64,000 bases of DNA from Sipunculus nudus (taxonomy: Eukaryota > Annelida > Sipuncula > Golfingiida > Sipunculidae). Shown piece by piece: positions 45,886-56,500 of the stretch. The position numbers were made by a program, and so were the translations under genes. Below the pieces are notes generated by a model. That model saw only the letters and a program-made list of their open reading frames with translations. It ran no database searches and had not been told where the DNA came from. Where the stretch lies: NCBI GenBank assembly GCA_026874595.1, contig CM049306.1, positions 101,447,142 through 101,511,141 on the forward strand. The letters run 5' to 3'. Numbering within the stretch: the stretch's first letter is position 1; each line of letters begins with the position of its first letter.

Positions 45886-48800
45886 TAAAAATTCAAGGGC
45901 ACGCATGTATATGTAAGGCTGTTCACTTTCTTGTCCAGCTCATGAAAAATAAGGAGCCGTAGAAATGATGTGCAATTAAGCATGTGACTTTTTACATTCA
46001 TATAATATGCATATGTGAACAATATATGTAAGTTATGTGTTGTAGCATAGCAATATATGCACAAAAGTGATATTTAATTGTGTCCATTGTCTTTGCTTCA
46101 AATGGTCAAGAGGAGTACGAGTAAGCACGTTCTTGCCTTTGTCTGCTGAGGTTTCTCTTTTCCCCCTATTTTGACAAATCTATTTAATACAACAGGTTAC
46201 CTCATGGTTTGTACCTTCCCCAAACAAAATGAAATAATTTCTGGGCATAAGACCTTCTCCTCTAGTATGCGGAAAGCGCACCGGTCGCCAATAAAATAAA
46301 ATACATGCCAGAGACGGAACATCGCCTTTAAGAATAAAAAGTTATCATAAGAATAATTAGGTCAGTGTGACCTAGATTTATCGAGTTATGGGGCGTGATA
46401 TAGACTCCAGAAATAAAGTAAAATGCATACAAATGGTGTGATATCTCAATATTGTAACCGTAAGCCCTGGACCATGAACTTATATCCCTTTCACCTTGAG
46501 TTGTCGATTAAGGGGGCACAAGTCGTATTCGTAAGGGATAGGGTCATGACCCTCAGCAGTCTCATACGTTGGAAAAAGATTTCCTTGGGAACTTATAATT
46601 ATGTCATTGTGACCGATATTCTCTGGGTAATTGGGCATAATATAGCCCCCCAGAAATTAAGTAATAATAAATGCTCATACAAATGGTCAGGTATCTCAAG
46701 GCAGGCTGGATGTATTGTTCTAAAAATCAGGTTGCATGAAACTCTAGGGTAGTTTTTTCATGTACGGTTAGCGCCACCTCTGATCTTTTTTTTTTGTTTG
46801 TTTGTTTGTTTTATGCCTTTTAATTTCCCTACCACATCCGGCCAGCCATTGATGGGACACAAAATGTAACTATACGGAATAGGATCATGAGCTTATAAAG
46901 ACCCATATATCATAAAAAGGTCTCCATAAAATCCTAAAAATAGGTCACTGTAATCTTTATTCTCCGATTTATGGAACATGATATGACACCCCAGAAAATA
47001 GGTAGGAGACATGCAAATGACAAGATATCTTATGATAGGCTGGATTGTTCTAAACATGAGCTTTCCTGAAGATCATGTAGTTTTCTTAGCTCAGGTGAGT
47101 GCAAGTCATCTGACGTATAGTGATCACCCTTTGTCCATGGTACGCCCGGCCGTTAACGGGGCACAAAAAAGTAACCTATACAGAAGACCTGAAAACTTCA
47201 CACTTGACATTAAGGGAGGTCTATGAAAAATCTCAGTGGAAACCTGAAATTGTGTCACTGTTGTTGAAAATTTCAAATGGATGAACATTCATCCAAGTGT
47301 CAAGATGGCGGAAAGAAAAAGGTGCCCCGTTTCCATTCAACCGTATTCGACTAATTACACCGGTTTCAGTCAGTTTTTTTCCGTCTTACGTTACGTGTAG
47401 ATATGTCTCAATTAAATATATTAACATGAGCATCTGATTCAGAATATTACGGTGTTACTCCCAGAGTGATGGCATTTTTATTTGTTCATTTGTTTTTGTT
47501 TCCCTGTGCTCTACCAATGCATTGACGGTTCATGCATGTTCAATGTCCGGGCCTCAATTTTATTTAAAATGATTTTATACTTGGCTCAGCTGACTTGAAA
47601 CCATTCATGCTATAACGATAACTCTTTTGCGGGAGTCTGTCCGGTCGACACAGCTGTTTAATATAATTTGGATTTTATAGTGCAAATCGTAAATATACGC
47701 ACTTAGTACTTCAAACCAAAAAATCCGGTATATGTGTTCCTTCTGTCCATAGCTTTATTAGTTATATGAGACAGATCACATCTTTTTTTGTCAGTAGATG
47801 ATGGTTTGTGTAAATTTTGAAAATTTTTTGTAAATTTGATAACTGTGTTATCTCTAATTAAAGGGGGAAACAATGGTCATAAGACAGATTCCTTTTCAGT
47901 GACAGCATTGAATTCTGAATCGGTGTATTGATCTTGAGTGCACGGTATACCTGCATAAACTGTTTTAAAGGGTGCCTTTTAAACATAACATGCATATCAA
48001 GAATATAAGCTAATATAATTCATCTACCGGAATGTTATTTCAAATGCATGTAGCCTAGCTATGGATCTCTGATTTGTGAATTGTGGCACCAATGACTTTC
48101 CTCAGAATTTTATGACGCTTTATTCCAATGAAACACTGTGTGAGCTACGTCTAAGTTGGTGTCATATGTCTCATAATATGTCACAAGTCAGTCCGCCGTG
48201 CATCGTGGCCATTGGGTCACTTGGTCTTCAAAATATCCCTGGATACACCACGATCTTTGGACAAGGTGGCCAATATTTTTCTGTTTCACAATTTCAAGGA
48301 ACCGTGTCTGTACAATTATCATAAATCCGCTTCAAATTGATTACCGTTCTTGGCTGTGCACCACATCCTTATGAAAAAGAAGGACAAAACTAGGAATGGA
48401 AATAAAAGAAACGTTCTACAATAAATATAAAAAGGACAATAGAGAGGGCGGCTCTTTCTTTTCTTGCCTGGTTTTGAGATCACACGCAGACTTAAAATTG
48501 CCCATAATGGTTACCTATAAATAACACAAGCACAAGTTCACAGCATTTCACGGCATTTTGAACTTTCATGCTACAACGCTTAAAAAGTAAGAAAAGTTGG
48601 TACAAGTGTTATGAAGAAAAAGTATAAAAATATGAATGAACAAAAGAGAACATAAGAAAGTATGGTCACCGAAAGGCGGGCCGTTTCATTAGTTGCTGTT
48701 TCTGGATGGTTCGTATCTATTTGTGATTGTTATTAACCAACCTCTAAAATTTAAATAAACTTGTATTTGACTGGGAACCTCATGATAAGGGATCATTTTT

Positions 48801-49590
48801 CATCTCAAGTTTATACACAGTAACTGATTAACCCAATCTGGTGAATATAATAAAAACACACTGCAAACGTTCCCCTCTTTAAGTGGAAGATGGACTAACA
48901 GGTGTCGCCACACTCAGCAAAGGGATATTTGATAATGTAGAGGAAAATGTTAAAAATATGTTTTCTGTTTTAACAATAAGGTTAGCACGATATATATCAA
49001 TATATCGTCGCTTTAAGAGTAACGATAAGATCTTCGATGGCTCTGACAGAATCCATGCGATTTGCAATAGCTCGGAAAAGAAACCGTATATTCTTGTTGC
49101 TGCCTCTGACAAAGTAGACAGAACTAGAAGAAATAAACACAATCTTAATAAACTTTTCCCGATAACAAAAAAAAAAAAATAAAATATTTTGAAGCTGTGT
49201 CATGTGAAAGACAAGTCAGCTTAGACTGTAAAAGTCTGTTTTAATGTATACTGTTATGGTACTCAGTGCAGTTGAAGTATCTTGATTTTTTTTCTTCAAG
49301 ATGTGGTATTATTATTGCTACACCGTGGCGACGTTGCAGACAGGCGCGGTTAAATAAATCAAAATCTCGATATTCTTATGCCAATACTCGATACTAGCAA
49401 GTATCTTCAAATGCATGAAGAGGAAAAGCATGTAGCCAGGCCGATAATCGTTGTTAACCTTTCCTTAATTTGTTGGGCAGCCCTACTTAGAACCAGAGTT
49501 GGAGTCAAATATACATAAAATTAAATAAAATACAAATAAGGAAATCTTCTCAGGCCCAATACAAATACGGAACATCAAAAGCAAATACAC

Positions 49591-49591
<1 letters not shown>
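45886..49591. other. Intergenic region with dispersed repeats, no supportable gene
   Basis: About 46400-47230 consists of two diverged roughly 330-bp modules (ATACAAATGG...GATATCTCA type, with TTAGCGCCACCTC at about 46767) ending in an AGCTCAGGTGAGTGCAAGTC terminus at about 47090. A similar GGCTCAGCTGACTT terminus is at about 47584. Frames at 48076-48324 and 48883-49182 are unrecognised. Confidence 0.55.

Positions 49592-49643
<52 letters not shown>
49592..49643. repeat. (TA)n microsatellite
   Basis: About 26 TA units; an element with TGTTAC ends is inserted at its right edge. Confidence 0.95.
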
Positions 49644-49644
<1 letters not shown>

Positions 49645-49648
<4 letters not shown>

Positions 49649-50230
49649 ACGGGCTGCATGAAAGCGGACCGAACTATCTCGCTAGTGAAGCTTTTGTTTT
49701 CTAGCGAAGCGGTTGGAACGCCGGACTTACGCGCCACCAACAAGGTTTCGAATCCCGGATCGGCCCAGTATTTTCCCCTGAATAATTTGTCTTCGTAACA
49801 AAATGGGGGCTCGTCCGGGATTCGAACCCATGTCGGTGGCGCACACGTCGGATAAGGCCCAAGAAACTGACCCACGCCTCTGCGTCCGCTTGAATCTGCC
49901 CTGCTCTCTCTTCCCGGCTCTAAAACACAGCCCCTTTATATACTCTTCACCCCAAGCCGAGAATTTTCCACCTCTAGAACATTCGAAGAATAATACATTA
50001 TACACGGTAAGCACGCGTCACAGGAATCATCTAGAAAAACATCGCTGTGTGTATCTCTACATACCAGGGTCGTCAGGTGACCCACGACCAGGCGTGAAAG
50101 CCCAAGGCTAACATGACAACGAGAGTTCAACCAGTATACGGATTAAACATAGAATGTAACAAACGGCCCGGCGATGGTGTCACGTCACGAGTTACACCCG
50201 CGCCACACAATGAAAAGAGCACCTGTAACA
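49645..50230. mobile_element. TGTTACGG...CCTGTAACA element with tRNA-Pro-like sequence
   Basis: The 586-bp element sits between a (TA)n run and a short (AT)n run, with ends TGTTACGGG and CACCTGTAACA. Positions 49645-49800 (TGTTACG...CGTAACA) look like a short LTR; three bases later comes TGGGGGCTCGTCCGGGAT (49804-49821), the exact complement of a tRNA-Pro 3' end, as in tRNA-Pro primer-binding sites. The same sequence is also part of an inverted tRNA-like pair, so a SINE-derived origin is equally possible. No gag/pol coding is present. Confidence 0.5.
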
Positions 50231-50549
50231 ATATATATATGCAAATCCAAATTATGTACATAAATATGAATAGAGGAGAGACCAAATAACTCTAAGTCTG
50301 ATAATTAAAGTGAACATGTTAGTACTAGTGGTTTTGGTTAGAGTCTACAGAAGTCTGAGGTCGAAGTGCAAGAACAGAAGTCCTTCAAATCTTGTTACCT
50401 ATTAAAAAAATGGAAAGCAGATGAAGTTAGATATGTATTAAATGTTAGAATGTCTGGCTGCTGCAAAGTCTTATATATATCTGAATGGTGAATGTTTCCC
50501 AACAGCTGCTTTAGGTTGCTTATGTGGATGCTGTAATAATGGTTGTATA

Positions 50550-50550
<1 letters not shown>

Positions 50551-50591
<41 letters not shown>
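50551..50591. repeat. (TA)n microsatellite
   Basis: About 20 TA units. Confidence 0.95.
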
Positions 50592-50595
<4 letters not shown>

Positions 50596-51715
50596 GTCTT
50601 GCGAAAACTTGAGGATATCTTGTCGGGGTTTCTTATCCTGAGCTCCCTGAAGACAGTCGAAGGCATACTATTATTGGTACCCGATAACATGTTGGTAGCA
50701 GGATTGGTCGGGTCACTGAATCTAACTCAAAATCCTTCTATATCAGACGTTTCAATGAACAATCTACATGGCAACTGCAAAGCATTCTTATATTTGTTAA
50801 CTAACAAGGTAGTCAAACATGACGTATTAATTCATATTACTAGTATCTGACCATACCTAAAACAAATACATAGGCCTATAACGACTAACGGACAGACCCA
50901 AATACAAATACCCCACTTCACTGTAGTGAATTGCAAATACAAATACGTACTAGCCCCAAACCCTGCTTGAACACGTTGTTCACAGCTGTGAACCAGTATC
51001 ACAAAGTGTCATATATTATAAAGTGACATCGTATTTATGTTCCACATCTTTCGCATTCGTATGAAAGATAAAAGAATCAACAGATGTTATATATATTACA
51101 CATATAATTGAAAAGATCACATGGGCACAGTGCTGACATCTGGACCAAAGCCTGAACACTATTTAGTCTTCCTAAATCAGGCAAATTAACGCAACCAAGT
51201 TTGTACACGGTACCGATTTCGATAATTTGGAAAAGAAAAACACATTTTTTTAAAGAAAAGGATCATAAAGGCGGTATTTTTGGACTTCGTTACCACGCGT
51301 ATTACTGTTCTGGATAAATAAAACGAAAAATGACCATGAATATAAAGTTCTAATCAATACCAGTATCGGGCATTTAAAAATGGTGAAACGCTTGCATTAC
51401 AGGAAAGGGAAAACATATTTATGTTTTATATAGGTATAAAACAGAGCAATATGACATTAATTAAAAATATTAAACACAAAAAAATCAGTGATTATCTTGA
51501 TATTTCGGCCTTTGAAAATTTAGAAACATTGATAGGCCTGTTATTTTGTAGCTATTTTCAATTTATTTCTTCATTTATTTAGCCAATCATTTAAGCTTAT
51601 ATGGTTTTACATGAAGCATATGTCACATTAATTTCAGTTTGAACACGGGTCACTCATGTTTGATTTCTTGATAACTCAAAGTAATTTGCGACAACAGAAT
51701 ACGCCAAACACAAAG

Positions 51716-51718
<3 letters not shown>

Positions 51719-51811
<93 letters not shown>
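51719..51811. repeat. (TA)n microsatellite, longest in window
   Basis: About 46 uninterrupted TA units directly before the palindromic 31-bp repeat block. Confidence 0.95.
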
Positions 51812-51812
<1 letters not shown>

Positions 51813-51835
51813 TGCATTATACGGGGCTTAAACAG

Positions 51836-52299
51836 CAACTGACCCCACATTCTCCAGGGCCGGATCCAACTGAACCCACATTCTCCAGGGCCAGATCCAA
51901 CTGACCCCACATTCTCCAGGGCCAGATCCAACTGACCCCACATTATCCAGGGCCGGATCCAACTGACCCCACATACGTTGAGGGCGTTTGGACCCCCCTC
52001 TTTTTCATCTGCCGTTATTTTTAAGGGTTTCAGACAAAATTTTGCGGCCTGAAACCAACCCCCCTTTTTCCGGACCTGGGGACCTTTTTTTTAAGGTTTT
52101 TCATTATTCCTCCTGCATGTGTTGGACAACCTTTTCCTAAATCCTGGATCCGGCCCTGGAGAATGTAGGGTCAGTTGGATCCGGCCGTGGAGAATGTTGG
52201 GTCAGTTGGATCTGGCCCTGGAGAATGTGGGGTCAGTTGGATCCGGCCCTGGAGAATGTGGGGTCAGTTGGATCCGGCCCTGGGGAATGTGGGGTCAGT
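51836..52299. repeat. Large palindrome built from 31-bp tandem repeats
   Basis: The left arm (51836-51975) has four to five copies of a 31-bp unit with ACTGACCCCACATTCTCCAG and GGCCGGATCC. The right arm (about 52145-52299) has five copies in inverted orientation. The spacer of about 170 bp ends in AATCCTGGATCCGGCCCTG, so CAGGGCCGGATCC and GGATCCGGCCCTG bracket it like transposon termini. Repetitive peptides such as GPGECGVSWIRPW arise on both strands as artefacts. Confidence 0.9.
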
Positions 52300-53380
52300 G
52301 TCTATTACGCATTGAACCCTTATTTTTCTGCATAAAATGGGTTCACTTTTGCCCCCTGAAGTTCAGCAACATATAATCTCGACCAAGGGTCCAAGACTTG
52401 AGTGACTACTTCAGTGTATTTCAGTCCTGGAACAAGCATTCATTTTCCTAGGGGCAAAATAATTATGCGTCCCGCAAAATATATTCGCGCGACATAAATG
52501 TTCGATGAAAACGTGACAAGTAGAGGGTGTAAATGATACATCATTTGCCTTCCATGGATATTTTTTTTTAACAAATTCGGATGGAAAATGGTACTTGCAA
52601 AGCTATCTAAAACTGTTTCAGTCTTATTTTACAACACAGAGTGGGTCCTCACATCTCGATTCTTTAGTCTCAACCAAGACTGAAGTGACTGTATAATATA
52701 ATTCAACATTGGTTTCTAGTCATTTAAACTATGTTAATTCTGTGATATGCCACTTGGGTTTATAGTCATTTAAATTATAATATACTCTGTGAAATGCCAC
52801 ACTGTTCTCTAGACATTTAAAATAAACTATACTACTATTTATAATTATTCTAATTGGTTATTTTTTTTCTTTTCTTTATGATGGATACTGTGCCTAGTCA
52901 TGACTAAGTCGTTTATGTAGGCCTATTCCATGTTGTTCTGTATTTTTATCTGTATTGGTATGATCAGTCCTATACATACACTATACGTTATGTTTTGTAG
53001 TTCTTAATTATTGTTTACATGTATCTTTTATATTATTGATTGTAAAATACTTAATATAATTTATTTTATATATCAGGTATTCCTTGCACGCCTTTTTCTC
53101 TTGTATAAATCTTGATCACAAGGACCACTATGGAAATAAGTTAATATGTTTAAACTGTTATGGGTTATCCTTGGTAATTTCAGTATACTGTATTTTGATA
53201 TGAATGTTCTTTTATATGCATGTATCATGCTACCTAAATGAAATCAATCAATCGATTAACGTCAGGTCCCATGACAAGTTCAGCACAGCATAATGCACCT
53301 ATATACCACAAGGCAAGTCTTCAAGTCATCTTTTTTGCATACACCCTTTATGAAGACGGGCGGGATATTTTGTTTGGCTT

Positions 53381-53390
53381 ACCGGAAGTT
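53381..53390 (+). promoter_or_regulatory. ETS/GABP-type site in SEC13 promoter
   Basis: ACCGGAAGTT matches the ETS consensus (CCGGAAGT), common near start sites of TATA-less housekeeping genes. It lies about 125-135 bp upstream of the SEC13 ATG, and a GGGCGGGAT sequence is just upstream. No TATA box is evident. The role is inferred. Confidence 0.55.
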
Positions 53391-53514
53391 CCGCCACGTT
53401 AGCCGGTACACGTCCTTTTCAATTACAGAGCAGTTCTTACATTATTTCAGGCCGTTTATTATTCAAAGCCAAAAGAGGAAATAAGATATCAGTCAGAAAC
53501 GCGAGAAAATCAAA

Positions 53515-53517
53515 ATG
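53515..53517 (+). CDS. SEC13: SEC13 exon 1: initiator Met only
   Basis: ATG is followed at once by the donor GTAAGC; upstream is AAATCAAA. The exon 2 frame begins with V-S-V, which needs exactly this M. Transcribed 5' UTR probably starts within about 100 bp upstream. Confidence 0.85.
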
Positions 53518-56500
53518 GTAAGCACGTTTTTAGTAGTATTACGGTGAATTTGGCCTAGTCCTGGCCCATCATGTCAGTACCGATTTTTGGCATGACAAGC
53601 GCCGAAGCGGTGACAGTTTGCATTCAGGCCCAGCTGTTCAATAACAAGATTGTAAGAAAGATACAAAGCTGTGGATGCATTTATCCATTTGATTAAACAC
53701 TTAAGAATAAATGTCTAACACCAGTATCACGATAATAGAAAGGTTAAGTAAATCACTGTAAATCAGTTAGGAGCACATCTAGAATTCAGGCTGCTGTTTG
53801 AGCCATTGAGTTTGAGTCAATGAAAAAAAATCTGGTGTCTTTCTTCATGGTTTCTAGTCTCTTGTTCGTATGTCTGCCATATGTATCTGTGTCTCTGTCT
53901 AGTGGCGAACCTGTAATGAGAAATGCAATTATTAGTACACATAACATGCAATTGTGAAGCTCTCTGTAAATTGTTTTAAATTTAATTATTAGACCTAACA
54001 AATCTGACAGACAAGAAAAGGCGACCCAAAAGTTTTAATAATGATACTTTTATGAAAATTTAAAGGTGCGACTATAGAATAAGTGCCTACGGGAAAAGGT
54101 CTTAGTCAAGGAAAATGTTCTTGGTGTCTATGTCTGGTATTTCCTACGTGGTTTCATCTATTTTTTGTATGTCTGCTGTGTCTCCATCTGGTGGCGAACC
54201 CGTAATGAGAAATTCATGATTTATTAGTACACATAACATGCAAGTGAAGCTTTTGACCAGGGAGTGAACCAGCAACCTTGTGATAACAAGTCCAAGCTAC
54301 CAATGTGCCATACAAGACAAATTGGAAACCAGGGTTCGAATGGGGATATTTAAATCTACTCTTGAGAATTGGTCGTAGTTGTTAAAATGAGGGTAATTTT
54401 GTTAAGCGTGTGCATCGTCCGAGCGCTTCGCGCCCGCCGCCTGGACGTCGAAAAAGCTTAAAAATTTATCCCTCAGCTGTTTGTTAACTGCCTCCCACTA
54501 AAATGTACTCTGTCTTGCGCTTCGCGCGGACAAGGTGGAGTCACTGGTTTATTTGTCAACCCTAAACCTTGAAATACACCAAATATATGTAGGATAGCAG
54601 TGATCTGTGTGCATACAAATGCATCGTATGTGAACAATGTAGGCAGGACATGTGCACATAAGCTAAGTTGTGTTAACAAGCGGTCTGAAGCAGAGGAAGG
54701 AATCATGATCGATACGAAAAGTTGAATCGCTTGAAGAAAGGATAAATTATACATTATTACAGGCTAAGATATAAGTGAAAAGGCCTTAGGATACAATTAA
54801 CACATATCTGTTGTGGATAAAACAGTCCTGAATGGTAGGCATTACTTCTACAGTTGCATCAAGTCGTTTTATGTGTAGGCAAGAATTCTATAGCCGGACC
54901 AATTTAAATACTCTGTGACACATAATTAATGGTGAAATCATGTTTCCCAAATTATTATGGGTCTGCCTAAACACCAAAAAAAAACTTACAAAACACCCTT
55001 TTGAATTTGAAGCAAAACACTGGCATCAGTTAATAAATTATCATCTGTTGCATAATTCAATGCGGATTTTGGTCATTATTCTGTAAAATAAAATAGTGTT
55101 TTGTACAACTGACAGATGATCTGCTTGATTGTGACTTGCGCCATAAGGGAGCACAGATACTGAGATTTATGTTTAAACAAAAGACCTATATAAATATATG
55201 TTTATCTTTATAGGTATGAGATGAAGTCCATATATGATTTTAAATGAAAATATAATTAGGCCCAGGGTTGGTTTTCTTCTGGAAGAAATGTATTTCTTCT
55301 GAGACATTGGAAAAAAGTGGTCCTCCACTTTATTCCTGAAGTAATGGATGAAAGTGGAATTTAATGGGCAGTAAGAGTAAAAGTCTGATACACAAAAATT
55401 CAAAACAGATATTTGAACTATTTTTATTTCTTTTGGATAAAAATAAACTTTTAATCAATGTACAGAAACAATGCTATGATTAATTTAAATATTATTATGT
55501 CAGTTTTTTTCTGATAGTATTGCCAAAATTGCAGCTGATAGATGTGAATAAGTATGAAGTGTTGCGTATTATGTGTTGAAATGTTTATTAACAAAAGATT
55601 CTTGTTTAAATGTCTAGCTGTATTCACTTGAGGGTTAGAGGAAGTTTTCTGTATTTGTAACTAGTTCTTACCTAATTTGTGTCACTCAACTTTATTACTT
55701 TTGTATAATAGAAAATTACAGATTGATATACTACAATTTTCTCATCTTGTATCTCGAAGGGGAAGTACATAGCTGCCAAGGTTTATGCAGTGCTGCATAC
55801 TAACACAGTAACTTATGTAGAATCTAAATAGTATGCAAACTGCACTTCCTAAAAATATTACACAATATCTTGTTTGTGTATGACTTAACAATATCCTGTG
55901 TGATCAGGGCTGGTATGATTTAAATCATGATTTAAATCACTGTAAAAAAGTAATAAAATCATCAAAATTGATTTTTTAGCTCAGCTGACTATAAGTCATC
56001 TGATCTATAGTTGTGGTCCGTCTGTCCGGCCGGCCGTCCAGATGTTCGTCCGTAAGACTGGCACGTTTCAACACCATTGGACCTACGAATCTGAAATTCG
56101 GCATACAGTTAGATGTCCCCAAAATCTCCTACCATGCTGAAAATTGGGTCAATATTACTTCGTTTCTTCGAGATATTAAGGAAAAACCTCAATTTTTTAT
56201 TAGAAATCTATTTTCACACTTCAGGACTGCCTAATATTAAAACCTCTAATCTGGTTTTCTTCATATTTACCATAAATATTCCTCTATATAGTTCCTATTT
56301 ACATGCTAGAAATTAAGTCAGTATTATTTAATTTAAAAAAAGTTATGGGCCCAAACATAATGGACTTGGTAAAAAAAATCAAGAAAGATATTTGGTCACT
56401 TTAGACCAAAAGTGTTAAAGGTAGGGACTTTTTTTCAGTAATACAACTTTAATTAATCAAAATTTTATTATATATTAAAATTAGATCAAAATCTGTTAAA

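Larger units (their letters stand above)
50231..53380. other. Intergenic region upstream of SEC13
   Basis: Contains (TA)n tracts (50551-50591 and 51719-51811), the 31-bp palindromic repeat block (51836-52299) and AT-rich DNA. A frame at 50599-50850 has no recognisable similarity. Confidence 0.55.

Noticed and set aside
48883-49182. 99-codon frame ending in a poly-A-like run
   Set aside because: It might be a retrocopy fragment, but I recognise no protein family and the frame is not conserved with any repeat seen here.
49804-49821. An integrated retrovirus, because of the tRNA-Pro primer-site match
   Set aside because: No gag, pol or env coding is present in the surrounding kilobases; the match is part of a short repeat with tRNA-like sequences.
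51650-52376. Repetitive peptides such as GPGECGVSWIRPW on both strands
   Set aside because: They come from the 31-bp repeats of the palindrome, and both strands are open for the same reason.
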